Below, in pieces: positions 50,743 through 60,139 of a DNA stretch of 64,000 nt. Numbering within the stretch: the first letter of the stretch is position 1; each line of letters opens with the position of its first letter. Both the position numbers and the translations under genes were made by a program. The notes under the pieces are model-generated. The model was not told the origin of the DNA. It did not search any database and worked only from the letters and a program-made list of their open reading frames with translations. The stretch is from Billgrantia antri (GTDB lineage Bacteria; Pseudomonadota; Gammaproteobacteria; Pseudomonadales; Halomonadaceae), in NCBI RefSeq assembly GCF_019430905.1, contig NZ_JAHYCA010000001.1, forward strand, positions 667,095-731,094. The letters run 5' to 3'.

Positions 50743-51191
50743 GAGTTATCTCTCTTGTAGTCGAGCGTTTGAGAAACCGGTCAAGGCCAACGAGCCCCGC
50801 TACCGGAGGGAACGCTTGCAAGAGTGCCTTTACGGCATCAAGCATACAAGTTATTACAACTTATACTTTATGCTAATTCCGCGTGAAACAGGCTCATCAT
50901 GCTGCAGGTGCGAAAAACTTAAGCGGCGAGAGAGAATGAAATTATTAAATGAAATCATACATTTATAATATCTTATTGCATCGTGAATGTCGGTTGAAAG
51001 GTAGCCCTACAGAATCATCCCCGCAGCAAAAAACCAAAGAATCACACTTATTTGTCATTATTTGTTTGAAGTCGACCAGACCCTAGGCTAAGGTTGAGCG
51101 CACATACACAGGCTGGTCGCGCTGCGCCCCCCCCACCATCAACCCCCATGATGCGGCCTGCTGCAGGCCCGATTTTGTTCAGGAGCACTCT
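50743..51191. promoter_or_regulatory. divergent control region between tctC and the SDR gene
   Basis: About 450 AT-richer bases contain no gene. AAGTT-ATTAC-AACTT at 50848-50862 is a palindrome within a wider near-palindrome, a plausible site for the GntR regulator. It lies about 105 bases before tctC. A CAGGAG ribosome site for the SDR lies at its right end. Function is inferred. Confidence 0.4.
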
Positions 51192-51968
51192 ATGTTCGCC
51201 GACCTAAACCACAAGACCGTTCTTATCACCGGCTCCACCAAGGGCATCGGTCGCGCCGCCGCGGTGGCCTTCGCTCGCGAGGGCGCCATTGTCGGCATCA
51301 ACAGCCACCAGAAGGACGAAGCTGCAAAGGATCTGATCGCGCAGCTGGAAGCTGAAGGAGCCCGCTTTGCTTACTACGAGCGCGACCTCAAGAAGAGCGG
51401 CGAATGCGAAGCGCTGGTTAAGGCCTTCGTCGAGCAGTTCGGCAGCCTCGATGTGCTGGTCAACAATGCAGGTGGCCTCGGTGTGCGCAAGGGACTCGAG
51501 TCCCTCGAGGACGATGACTTCAACCTAGTGATGGACCTGAACCTGCGTTCAGTGATCATGACTACCCGCTTCGCCATGCCGCACCTGAAGGCCTCCGCCG
51601 AGGAGCGTGGCGAGACCGCCAGCGTCATCAGCACCGGCTCCATCGCCGGTCGCGAAGGCGGCGGCTTAGGCGCCTCTCTGTACGGCGGCTCCAAGGCCAT
51701 GCTGCACAACCTGCACCGCAACTGGGTGAAGGAGTTCACCAAAGACAACGTGCGCTTCAACATCGTCGCCCCGGGCACCATCGACACCGCCTTTCACGCC
51801 GACAAGAGCCCCGAGCTGATGGAGAAGATCGCATCCACCATCGCCATGGGTCGCGTCGGTACCTCCGAGGAGGTCGCACCGTCCTTCCTGTTCCTGGCCT
51901 CCCACGCCGCCAGCGGCTACATCACCGGCCAGGTAATCGACGTCAACGGCGGCCAAATGTGCCCCTGA
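51192..51968 (+). CDS. short-chain dehydrogenase/reductase
   Basis: The 258-aa classical SDR has TGSTKGIG at residues 13-20, NNAGG near 90, the catalytic Ser in ISTGSIAG and Y-x3-K in YGGSK, and a C-terminal SGYITGQVIDVNGG. It is expected to oxidise a hydroxyl of the imported substrate with NAD(P), as sugar or sugar-acid dehydrogenases of this group do. CAGGAG precedes the ATG. The aldehyde dehydrogenase gene follows, with a hairpin at 52033-52057 between them. Confidence 0.9.
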   Translation: MFADLNHKTVLITGSTKGIGRAAAVAFAREGAIVGINSHQKDEAAKDLIAQLEAEGARFAYYERDLKKSGECEALVKAFVEQFGSLDVLVNNAGGLGVRKGLESLEDDDFNLVMDLNLRSVIMTTRFAMPHLKASAEERGETASVISTGSIAGREGGGLGASLYGGSKAMLHNLHRNWVKEFTKDNVRFNIVAPGTIDTAFHADKSPELMEKIASTIAMGRVGTSEEVAPSFLFLASHAASGYITGQVIDVNGGQMCP

Positions 51969-52032
51969 GGCATATCGTACGGACCCCGGCCGACGGCGTA
52001 ACGGCTATGGCGACGCCTGCCCGTGAATCCCG

Positions 52033-52057
52033 AGCGACCGGCTTGTCTCCGGTCGCT
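52033..52057 (+). terminator. possible terminator or attenuator between SDR and aldehyde dehydrogenase
   Basis: AGCGACCGG and CCGGTCGCT form a perfect 9-bp stem with a 7-base loop, followed by TTG. It lies in the 209-base gap after the SDR stop. The U-run is short, so partial read-through into the next gene is likely. Confidence 0.55.
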
Positions 52058-52177
52058 TTGCTGTCCGCCCCATTGCTCGGCATTCTCGCAATGCCTTGTT
52101 GTCCCCGGCTCCATTTTTGTCACTCCCCTACCGAACACCATCCACCACCTATCATCCCTATTATCAGGAGACCCCTC

Positions 52178-53758
52178 ATGACACTTGAAGGCCATCATTT
52201 GATCGGCTTCACATCGCAGGGCGGTTCTAACGACGCCAGCGGCATATCGGCAGTTAACCCCGCCTCCGGCGATACCCTCGCCCCCCAGTACCCGATGGCT
52301 GGCCAGGCCGAGGTAGAACTCGCCTGTCAGTTGGCCGAGGACGCCTTCCTGCCCTACCGTCGACTGACCCCGGCCGAGCGCGCGACCTTTCTCGAGGCCG
52401 CGGCCGACAATATCGATGCCCTCGGCGACACCCTGACCGCGCGCGCTATGGCCGAGACTGGATTGCCCAAGGCGCGCCTTGAAGGCGAGCGCGGCCGCAC
52501 CTGCGATCAGCTCAGGCTGTTCGCCGAGGTTCTGCGTAGCGGTGACTACCTGGATGTGCGCGTCGAGGATGCCCTGCCCGGGCGCACACCCATGCCGCGT
52601 CCGTCACTCGCCCAGCAGCAGGTGCCGCTGGGCCCGGTGGCGGTATTTGGCGCCAGCAACTTTCCGCTGGCGTTCTCGGCGGCCGGCGGTGATACCGCAG
52701 CCGCATTGGCCGCGGGCTGCCCGGTGATCGTCAAGGCTCACTCCGCCCACCCCGGCACCTCCGAGCTGGTCGGGCGCGCGGTCCAACAGGCGGCCCGGAG
52801 CTGCCACATGCCGGAGGGCGTATTCTCGCTGCTCTACGGCAGCGGCAGCGAGCTCGGTCAGGCGCTGGTCAAGGACCCGCGCATCCAGGCGGTGGGCTTC
52901 ACTGGCTCACGCAATGGCGGCACCGCCCTGCTGCGCACCGCCCAGGCACGCCCGCTACCGATCCCTGTCTATGCTGAGATGAGCAGCATCAACCCGGTAC
53001 TGCTGCTGCCGCAGCAACTGGAGGCCAACGCTGAGGCCCTGGGTGACGCTTTCGTCGCCTCGCTGACCATGGGCGCCGGTCAATTCTGCACCAATCCCGG
53101 GCTGATCCTGGCGCTATCCAGCACAGCACTAGAGCGCTTCGTCGAGCAGGCCAGCGGGGCGGTGCGCGAAGCCGAGCCCCAGCTGATGCTGACCCCGGGC
53201 ATCCACGCCGCCTATCAGCAGGGCGTGGCGCAACTCGCCGACCAGCCGGACGTCTCTCTTGTCGCCAAGGGCAAGGCCACCGATCAACTCGCCTGCCCTT
53301 GCCAGCCACACCTGTTCCGCACCACCGCCAATGCCTTCATCGGCAATGACGCCCTGCACGACGAGGTGTTCGGCGCCTGCGCGCTGGTCGTGGAGTGCGA
53401 CTCGGTGGCCCAGATACAGCAGGTGCTGACAGCCTTGGAAGGCCAGCTGACCGCCACGGTGCACCTCGAGGAGGCTGACTATCAACTTGCTGACCAGCTG
53501 ATGCCGCTACTCGAGCGTCGTGCCGGCCGCATCCTGTTCAACGGCTGGCCCACCGGCGTCGAGGTATGCCACTCCATGGTTCACGGCGGCCCCTGGCCCT
53601 CGACTTCCGACTCTCGCACCACTTCGGTGGGAAGCGCCGCGATCCAGCGCTTCCTGCGCCCAGTGTGCTACCAATCGCTTCCGGAGGCGCTGGCCCCAGA
53701 CAGCCTCAAGGCCGACAACCCCCTCGGCCTGCCCCGGCAAGTGAACGGCAAGCGCTAG
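52178..53758 (+). CDS. 2,5-dioxovalerate (alpha-ketoglutarate semialdehyde) dehydrogenase
   Basis: The 526-aa enzyme oxidises 2-oxoglutarate semialdehyde to 2-oxoglutarate, the last step in non-phosphorylated breakdown of sugar acids, pentoses or hydroxyproline. It has GPVAVFGASNFPLAFSAAGG, the catalytic Glu in PVYAEMSSINPVLL, the catalytic Cys in GAGQFCTNPGL and HSMVHGGPWPSTSDSRTTSVG near the end, all marks of the KGSADH group. CAGGAG precedes ATG 52178. Its presence strongly limits what the neighbouring transporters may import. Confidence 0.92.
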   Translation: MTLEGHHLIGFTSQGGSNDASGISAVNPASGDTLAPQYPMAGQAEVELACQLAEDAFLPYRRLTPAERATFLEAAADNIDALGDTLTARAMAETGLPKARLEGERGRTCDQLRLFAEVLRSGDYLDVRVEDALPGRTPMPRPSLAQQQVPLGPVAVFGASNFPLAFSAAGGDTAAALAAGCPVIVKAHSAHPGTSELVGRAVQQAARSCHMPEGVFSLLYGSGSELGQALVKDPRIQAVGFTGSRNGGTALLRTAQARPLPIPVYAEMSSINPVLLLPQQLEANAEALGDAFVASLTMGAGQFCTNPGLILALSSTALERFVEQASGAVREAEPQLMLTPGIHAAYQQGVAQLADQPDVSLVAKGKATDQLACPCQPHLFRTTANAFIGNDALHDEVFGACALVVECDSVAQIQQVLTALEGQLTATVHLEEADYQLADQLMPLLERRAGRILFNGWPTGVEVCHSMVHGGPWPSTSDSRTTSVGSAAIQRFLRPVCYQSLPEALAPDSLKADNPLGLPRQVNGKR

Positions 53759-53823
53759 CTAGGGGCACCTTGGACAACAGTGCCAGGAAATACCCCTCCT
53801 TGGCTCGCCACCCTACACGACAA

Positions 53824-53846
53824 GGCCCTCACCACCGGTGAGGGCC
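53824..53846 (+). terminator. terminator after the aldehyde dehydrogenase gene
   Basis: GGCCCTCACC and GGTGAGGGCC form a perfect 10-bp stem around ACC, followed by TTTGTTG. Confidence 0.85.
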
Positions 53847-53850
53847 TTTG

Positions 53851-54206
53851 TTGTGGCCTTCGTCGTTCAGCACTTCTTTCCCAGCTCGGCCTGCCGTGCA
53901 TGCCCCTGGTGCTGGTCTAGTGTGTGGCATAAAGGCTGCGTACGAGCCAGGGGACGAACCTAAGGCCCCGTCTTTCGATTCAACCGCTCACAAGCGGTAC
54001 GCTCTAGAAGAGCAGTCGCGGTCCTGATGAATTGTCCGTCATAGGCACCGGCAACATCACTCCTGCCGGGGAAGCTCGAGAAATCTGATTCGATGATAGG
54101 TTTCATGGAAGACTGGCGACTTAGCGGATCGTGAAAAGCCCGGTGGTCGGTGTCAAGTCATCCTAACGATCACGACCTAACACTCGAACGTTATAATCGC
54201 GAACCC
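53851..54206. other. non-coding gap between convergent units
   Basis: About 355 bases between the + terminator and the - terminator. I see no gene, RNA or clear repeat in it. Confidence 0.5.
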
Positions 54207-54250
54207 AAAAAAGGCGCCTGACCATGGCGGTATGCCGTGGACCAGGCGCC
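54207..54250 (-). terminator. terminator after the second tct set
   Basis: GGCGCCTG (54213-54220) pairs with CAGGCGCC (54243-54250), with an inner CATGGC/GCCGTG stem. On the - strand this is followed by six T. It lies 32 bases after the tctA stop. Confidence 0.85.
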
Positions 54251-54281
54251 AGCATTTCGTTCTATTGATCGTTTACCGGCC

Positions 54282-55808
54282 TCAGGTGGCGCTTTCACTC
54301 TTCAACTGCACCGGCTTACGAATTGCCAGGAAGTAGACGAAAATTCCGGTCAGCACGATGAAGAACAGGCTGTCGGGCTGGGTCACGAAGACTGTCAGAT
54401 CGCCGTTGGACAGCGTCAGGGAACGACGCAGATACTCCTCCAGGCCTGGACCGAGGATAAAGCCTAACAGCAGGGTCACCACCGGATAGCCGTACTTTCT
54501 TAGGTAGAAAGCCAGCACTCCCATGGCCAGCGCCATCATCATCTGGAAGGTCGAGTAGGTCGCCACGTAGCTGCCCACCACCGCTAGCATGGCGATAGAG
54601 CCGAACAGCACGTCGCGACGAATGCGCACGATCCGGATGAAGTAAGGCCCCAGCAAGTACATGGTAAGCGGGATCAAAATCAGCGCGCTGAAGATCAATG
54701 CTGCCAGCATCGGCGCGATCAAGCCGGCCTGGGATTCCATCAGCTGGGGCCCCGGCTGGATACCATTGATCACCAAAACGCCGAGCACGATGGCAGTGAT
54801 CGGGTCCCCCGGAATACCGAAGGTCAGCATCGGTACCAGAGCACCGCCACAGACCGCGTTGTTGGCGCTTTCCGCTGCCGCGATGCCCTGAGGGTTGCCC
54901 TTGCCGAAACTGTCAGGCTCACGGGAGGTCCTTACCGCTTCCACGTAGGCCAGAAAGCCGCCCATGGAGCCTCCGGCGCCGGGCAGTGTCCCCACTAGAT
55001 AGCCGATGATAGAAGACTTCAGGTAGCAGGCCGCACCGATGCTCCGGATCGCCGAACGCGACGGGATGAAGTCGCGGCGGCGAATCTTCGCCACTTTCTT
55101 TAGCTTCTCGCGGATGCGCTTGGCCTCGTTGTTCTCGGCCAGCTGGGTCAACAGCTCACTGATGGCGAAGGTGCCGATGATCACCGGCATCAGGTCGATC
55201 CCCGCCGCCAGCTCCCCCAGGCCGAAGCTGAACCTGGCCACCGGCACCATGGCATCTAGCCCCACCGTGGCCAGCATCAGGCCAAGACAGGCGGCGATGG
55301 CAGCACGGCGGACATTGCCTCTCTGGGCGATGACGATCACGATCAACGCGAACAGAATCAGCGCGCACTTGCCGGTGGTCTGCACCAGCAGCGACAGATC
55401 GGCGATCAAGGGCGCCAGCAGTACCAGCAGTACCGCACCGAATACCCCGCCGATCATCGAACCAAAGGAGGCATGCCCAAGCGCCAGGGGCCCCTCGCCA
55501 CGCTGCTGCATCGGGTAGCCCTCCAGCGCCGTCATCATCGACGAGGGAGCACCGGGAATATTGATGGTGGTGGCGGTGATGCTGCCACCGCACATGCCGG
55601 CCATGTAGATGCTGGCACAGGCCATCAGCGCTGTGGTCACATCCAGACTGTAGGTCAGCGGTAACAAGAGGGCCAGCGCTAGGGTCGCAGTCAGGCCAGG
55701 AATAGCAGAAAAAACGGTGCCGATCAAAAAACCGGCTACCACATAGAACAATACCGTGGGATTGAGCAGCAGGCCGAAGCTCGCCACCACCTGTGTCAGA
55801 AAGTCCAT
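54282..55808 (-). CDS. tripartite tricarboxylate transporter, large permease TctA (set 2)
   Basis: The 508-aa permease has the TctA marks IGTVFSAIPGLTATLALALL, TINIPGAPSSMMTALEG, GTLPGAGGSMGGFLAYVEAV and LTFGIPGDPITAIVLGVLV. It is only loosely similar to set 1, so the two sets probably carry different substrates rather than being a recent duplication. It is the last gene of RraA-tctC-tctB-tctA. Confidence 0.93.
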   Translation of the reverse strand: MDFLTQVVASFGLLLNPTVLFYVVAGFLIGTVFSAIPGLTATLALALLLPLTYSLDVTTALMACASIYMAGMCGGSITATTINIPGAPSSMMTALEGYPMQQRGEGPLALGHASFGSMIGGVFGAVLLVLLAPLIADLSLLVQTTGKCALILFALIVIVIAQRGNVRRAAIAACLGLMLATVGLDAMVPVARFSFGLGELAAGIDLMPVIIGTFAISELLTQLAENNEAKRIREKLKKVAKIRRRDFIPSRSAIRSIGAACYLKSSIIGYLVGTLPGAGGSMGGFLAYVEAVRTSREPDSFGKGNPQGIAAAESANNAVCGGALVPMLTFGIPGDPITAIVLGVLVINGIQPGPQLMESQAGLIAPMLAALIFSALILIPLTMYLLGPYFIRIVRIRRDVLFGSIAMLAVVGSYVATYSTFQMMMALAMGVLAFYLRKYGYPVVTLLLGFILGPGLEEYLRRSLTLSNGDLTVFVTQPDSLFFIVLTGIFVYFLAIRKPVQLKSESAT

Positions 55809-55870
55809 GGGTCACCCCCGGAATATCGCCCTGCGGAGATCACCGAGCGGGTTGCATCAGTCGTCATGGC

Positions 55871-56392
55871 TCACCCCCACAGTGTCGGTAGACGGACGTT
55901 GAAGACCTGGTTGAACAGCACGAAGCCCACCGCGGTGATGGCAAGCGCGATCGCAACCTTACTCAGCCATTTACCAAGCCCCGAAAACAGCAACATCACC
56001 CCCAGCACATAAACCAGGGTCGACAGCGTATAGCCCAGCCACTGAAACACTAGCACGTAGACAAGTGTAGCCAGCATCAGGGTTAGCTCCGGCGAGAAGC
56101 GACGACCAGAGGCGTTGCCCTCCTTCGTATCGGCGTCGACAGATGCATCGGCCAGAGTATTGGCCCCAGTACCGCGCACAGAGGACCACCACTGCAGGGC
56201 ACAGAGTACCGTTGCCAGCATGCCGATAAGCAACGGGAAGAAAGACGGAGTCAACTTGCCAGCCTCGAGGGGTGGGCCCATCGCCAGGCCACCGATCAAG
56301 TAGCCCAGCGCCAGTAGCGCCAGTACCCCATGGAACCGGGCCGTCCCGGTGCCTAGCGCACGCGCCAGAAGGGAAGAAGATGAACGAGACAT
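55871..56392 (-). CDS. tripartite tricarboxylate transporter, small permease TctB (set 2)
   Basis: The 173-aa product has four hydrophobic segments (LLALGYLIGGLAMGPPL, FPLLIGMLATVLCALQWW, LTLMLATLVYVLVFQWLG, VAIALAITAVGFVLFNQVF) and a hydrophilic loop near residues 70-100, as in TctB. GAGAGG six bases upstream favours ATG 56392 over an earlier in-frame start. Confidence 0.88.
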   Translation of the reverse strand: MSRSSSSLLARALGTGTARFHGVLALLALGYLIGGLAMGPPLEAGKLTPSFFPLLIGMLATVLCALQWWSSVRGTGANTLADASVDADTKEGNASGRRFSPELTLMLATLVYVLVFQWLGYTLSTLVYVLGVMLLFSGLGKWLSKVAIALAITAVGFVLFNQVFNVRLPTLWG

Positions 56393-56573
56393 GCGAAACC
56401 TCTCTCGGCCTCTGCACATTGGAGACCGACAACACAGTGATCTAGGGAGGAGTGGATCGTTGTCGGAGATCAGTGGATCCGGACAGAAGCGCCTTTAAGC
56501 GCCAAGCGCCCTGCTCGGTTAATCCCTTACCATCGGCGAGAGGCCCCGCCGATGGCCCTGACCTCCTTTGGGC

Positions 56574-57581
56574 TTACAAGTTCAGCTCATCCATCGCTTC
56601 AAAGGTCCGCTCCTGATAGCTATCGATCCACTCGTTGACTTCCTCGCTACCGAGCCAGCCTGGGGTGACACCGATAATGGTAACCCATTGCTGGAACTCG
56701 TCGCTCTGGTAGGCCTCGTGGTAGGCCGACTCCAGAGTTGCGATGGCGTCTTCCGGCGTGTTGGCGGGCGCCGCCAGCACGATAAAGCTACCGGTTTCGA
56801 GCTCCACGCCGAACTCGGAAATCGGCGGAACATCGGGATAGGCGGGATTCTGAGAGTCGGACAGCTCGACCACGCCCAGCGCGTCACCGGATGACAGGAT
56901 TCCAGAGAAGTCACCTAGGCTCGAGATGGCGGCGTCAATCTCGCCGGATAGCAGCGCCTCGGCCTCGGCAGTGGAAGAGCCAGGGTAAGAGATCACATTG
57001 AAGCTCACCCCGGTGGCCGCCTCCAGGCGACGCACGGCCAGGTAGGGACCGGAGCCTTGGGGCGCCACACCGATGCGCACCGTGCCAGGATTCTCCTTGG
57101 CCGCCTCGATCAGTTCCTCGTAGGAAGAATAGCCGGACTGCTTGGACACTACGATGGCGTCAGCCTCCTGGGTGACGCGAGCGAAGGGTTCGAGCTCTTC
57201 CAGCGAGTAGCCCGGCACCATGTTGCCCCGCGGCAGGGTGACAACGCTGTCGTAGGTCAACACACCGATGGTATGACCATCAGGACGCGCCTTGGCCAGC
57301 TGCATCAGGCCGGTAGCGGTCACTGCGCCGCCGATGTTCTCGACGTAGATTGAGGTGGGCAGGGACTGCTCGGCCAGGTTGCTGATCTTGCGTGAGATGG
57401 CATCGGCACCACCACCGGCGGGCCAAGGTACGATCATGCGAATATCACGCTGAGGAAAGTCTGCCTGGACAGCAGGCACAGCTACCACTGCGGCCAGCAC
57501 CGCACCGGCAAGAGTCGCCCCGGTCGCACCTTTGACGAGGCGCTGGCGCAGGGCGGCGTTGAAGGGGTTGAGAGCAAACAT
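56574..57581 (-). CDS. tripartite tricarboxylate transporter, periplasmic binding protein TctC (set 2)
   Basis: The 335-aa binding protein has a signal peptide (ATLAGAVLAAVVAVPAVQA) and FPQRDIRMIVPWPAGGGADAI, RPDGHTIGVLTYDSV and NVISYPGSSTAEAEALLSG. A 180-base gap separates it from tctB. It lies just downstream of the RraA-like gene on the same strand. Confidence 0.92.
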   Translation of the reverse strand: MFALNPFNAALRQRLVKGATGATLAGAVLAAVVAVPAVQADFPQRDIRMIVPWPAGGGADAISRKISNLAEQSLPTSIYVENIGGAVTATGLMQLAKARPDGHTIGVLTYDSVVTLPRGNMVPGYSLEELEPFARVTQEADAIVVSKQSGYSSYEELIEAAKENPGTVRIGVAPQGSGPYLAVRRLEAATGVSFNVISYPGSSTAEAEALLSGEIDAAISSLGDFSGILSSGDALGVVELSDSQNPAYPDVPPISEFGVELETGSFIVLAAPANTPEDAIATLESAYHEAYQSDEFQQWVTIIGVTPGWLGSEEVNEWIDSYQERTFEAMDELNL

Positions 57582-57634
57582 GACGGCTCCTTACAACATT
57601 GATTGTGATTGGGTAGTATCGAGGCGGCGCTCTT

Positions 57635-58381
57635 TCAGCCGCGGGACTCCTGCTGGCGCAGGTAAGCCTGGTATTCCTCCTGGGCCTGTTCATTGGGAGG
57701 ATATAGACCGATGACCGCCGCGCCCGCGTTGACCTTTTCCAGCACGTAGGCTTCAAAGGCCTCCATGCCGCTAGCTTCCTCGGCGATTTCGTCGGCCAGT
57801 TCCAGCGGCACCACGATGACACCGTCGCCGTCACCGACGAGCACATCGCCGGGATAGACCGGCACACCACCGCACCCGATGGGCTGCTGAATATCCACCG
57901 CATGGTGTTTGGTCAGGTTGGTCGGCGCGCTAGGCTTGGTGCAGAACACCGGCATGGACATGGTTTCGGCGTATTCGGAGTCACGTACCCCCGCATCCGA
58001 CACGAAACCCGCACATTCGCGCACTTGGAGGCGGGTCAGTAGGATGCTCCCAGCGCTGGCGGCACTGGCGTCCTGACGACAGTCGGACACCAGCACGCGG
58101 CCCGGGGGCACGCTCTCCACCGCCAAACGCTGGGGGTGCTCCGGATCACGGAAGGCGGCGACCACATCCAGATCCTCCCGAGCCGGGATATAGCGCAAGG
58201 TATAGGCCTGCCCCACCATCTTGACCTGGCTGGTGTTCATGCGGCCGACATTCTGGATATACGTGTTCTTCAATCCCCGCTTGTGCAGCAGGGTATGCAG
58301 CGACGCTGTAGACGCCCGCATCAGGCGCACGCGGGTCAGGTTGGACAGCTCTGCATGGGGGTATTCGTTGATGATGCTCAT
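57635..58381 (-). CDS. RraA-like protein (HMG/CHA aldolase family)
   Basis: The 248-aa protein belongs to the RraA/HMG-aldolase family, whose enzymes split 4-hydroxy-4-methyl-2-oxoglutarate-type acids or decarboxylate oxaloacetate. The Arg-Asp pair of the active site is seen in SDAGVRDSEY, along with the VSDCRQDASAASAGSILLTR and YPGDVLVGDGDGVIVVP blocks. It is longer than E. coli RraA (161 aa), as is usual for the catalytic branch. ATG 58381 is assumed; the ribosome site is poor. Being first in the operon with TctCBA it probably acts on the imported acid. Confidence 0.85.
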   Translation of the reverse strand: MSIINEYPHAELSNLTRVRLMRASTASLHTLLHKRGLKNTYIQNVGRMNTSQVKMVGQAYTLRYIPAREDLDVVAAFRDPEHPQRLAVESVPPGRVLVSDCRQDASAASAGSILLTRLQVRECAGFVSDAGVRDSEYAETMSMPVFCTKPSAPTNLTKHHAVDIQQPIGCGGVPVYPGDVLVGDGDGVIVVPLELADEIAEEASGMEAFEAYVLEKVNAGAAVIGLYPPNEQAQEEYQAYLRQQESRG

Positions 58382-58860
58382 GGCTCCGCCTATAGCTGGC
58401 AACTAGGTTCCTTGGGTGGCGGGATCACTATAGGAAGCCACGGGCGACACTTCAAACAACTTTTTACAAATTTTGCGAATAGATGCAGGCGACTGACTCA
58501 AAGAAACATCCGGACAGAATCAGATTAATATATTTTTTTATTTAAAATCATCGACTTAATCTTAAATACACATACCTGCTTGGCCACGGAACCAACCCCT
58601 TAGACATAGGTATAAGAAGCGAATATTTGTATATTCTCCATAACAAGAGCGCAAGGCAGGAGGTGAACACCCCGCAGGCGTCAGAGTATCTCCGCCTGGT
58701 ACGAAGCATAACCGACCACCACGACAAGCTATGTACCGGCTAGCAGGAACAGGTCGCAACAAGGGCTGGTAATTGGCTTACAAGGCCAATACCGCCAAGC
58801 GCAGACACCCTAGCAATGACCAGAAGCACTCTATCCCTCATCAAAAAAACCCTACAGCCC
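58382..58860. other. intergenic region upstream of the RraA operon
   Basis: About 480 bases. The part at 58440-58570 is AT-rich and probably holds the promoter of the RraA-tct operon. No gene or clear operator is seen in the rest. Confidence 0.4.
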
Positions 58861-58890
58861 ACCGGTGCTGCCCCAAAGGGCAGCACCGGT
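58861..58890 (-). terminator. strong hairpin at the end of the recombination module
   Basis: ACCGGTGCTGCCC and GGGCAGCACCGGT form a perfect 13-bp stem with loop CAAA. On the - strand a run of seven T follows about ten bases later. It lies just beyond the broken radC, so it probably ends the - strand module. Confidence 0.7.
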
Positions 58891-58916
58891 GCTCTGATGT
58901 GTCCAGCTTTAGTCCC

Positions 58917-59403
58917 TCGTCCTTCAAATTGCCCCGTTATACGATCGCTGCCAACTACGGTGTGGTTAATGTCCCGTACACCCACCAGCCCAACGCCTCC
59001 CTATGGCGCTCGGTGATGCGCTGATCGTCCTCGCTGGGCTTGGGGTCACCGGAAGGTGGTTGTGTGCGAAGATGACAGCGGCGGTGTTATGCGTCAGTGC
59101 ACGCTTGACGACTTCCCGAGGCTAGACGCTGGTCGAGTCGATGGTACCGCGGAACAGCTCCTCGAAGCTGATCACGCGGTGTTGGCTGTCAAGGAAGATG
59201 GCACCGAATAAATCATGCTCGTGGTCCTGCAACAGAATCTGCAGGTACTCGAAGGCCAGCGCCGGCTGGGTGATCTTGCGTCCCCGGGCCAGACGGCGAC
59301 GGGCGAAAGCCTTGGCGATGCTCAAAAGTTCCGCTTCGGTGACGGTGTCGGTGATTCGGTAGGTGCCGGCGGTCTCGCCGGCATGCAGTTTGCGATGGTT
59401 CAT
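58917..59403 (-). pseudogene. radC: RadC-like (JAB/MPN domain) gene, broken
   Basis: ATG 59403 with GAGGAG upstream starts MNHRKLHAGETAGTYRITDT and runs through QDHEHDLFGAIFLDSQHRVI and GTIDSTSV. A TAG stop at 59124-59122 stands where RadC proteins have YPREVVKRAL; PREVVKRAL continues directly after it. The metal-binding block then reads IFAHNH, a one-base loss shifts the frame, and DPKPSEDDQRITER is readable in the next. VGVRDINHTVVGSDRIT follows in yet another frame. The JAB histidines are still visible, but at least three lesions make the gene inactive. Confidence 0.85.
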
Positions 59404-59414
59404 GATGTATCTCC

Positions 59415-60026
59415 TCAAGCAGCCATGACCATGGCCATGCGGCGCTCCATTTCCTCGTAGAACGCCTCGACCCGTTCGGCGATGGTGCTGATCAGCGCCT
59501 CGTCCCGATAGGCGCGCTTGACGAACAGCGGCATACCCGGCCAGTAGCTGACGAAGTCGATCCACTCCCGTTCGCTGACCCACAGGCCTCCCTGGCATTG
59601 CGCCACGTGCTCCTGGGGCAGCTCTCCCTCGAGCAGCAGCTCGATCTGGTACTTGGGCAGCTTGGTCTTGATCTCGGCCAACCCCTGGCTGTCCACGAGG
59701 CAGTCGGGCGAGTAACCCACCCCGTGGTTGAGAATGATGCCCACCTGCTCGAGGCGTGGCAGGCCAGTCGCTTCCTGATAGAGCTCCCGGGCCACCGGTT
59801 CCAGTGCATGGCCGCGTTGGGTGTGGGCATTGCCCTGGAAGGCATTCGAGGGCTCGCCGGTGATGCGCTCGCCGATCAACTGATGCATGTAGCTCAGAGC
59901 CCCGGCGCCGAAGCCTTCCGGCCCTTTGCCCTGGACCAGTAATGTCTTCAGCTCGGACATGGTGACGATACCGAGGCGTGCGGCATGCCACTCGGGCGTG
60001 CCCTGTTGCAGTGTCAGGATCTGCAT
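59415..60026 (-). CDS. YqaJ-family phage/plasmid exonuclease
   Basis: The 203-aa protein is a lambda-exonuclease-like nuclease for recombination. It begins MQILTLQQGTPEWHAARLG with the conserved EWHxAR, has LSYMHQLIGERITGE, GYSPDCLVDSQGLAEIKTK with the catalytic D and ExK motif, and QCQGGLWVSEREWIDFVSYW. It lies 111 bases after the ERF-type annealing gene, forming the exonuclease/annealase pair typical of phages and conjugative elements. CCTCC-type ribosome site (GGAGG) precedes the ATG. Confidence 0.92.
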   Translation of the reverse strand: MQILTLQQGTPEWHAARLGIVTMSELKTLLVQGKGPEGFGAGALSYMHQLIGERITGEPSNAFQGNAHTQRGHALEPVARELYQEATGLPRLEQVGIILNHGVGYSPDCLVDSQGLAEIKTKLPKYQIELLLEGELPQEHVAQCQGGLWVSEREWIDFVSYWPGMPLFVKRAYRDEALISTIAERVEAFYEEMERRMAMVMAA

Positions 60027-60139
60027 GACGAACCTCCTTCAAGACACCACGGCATAGCGGCGAGGGAGAGCCCTCGCCGGTATATGCAGGCATCATGGAT
60101 TGAGTGATGGTGGTAGGGGGAAATGGGTTCTGTGGTCGT

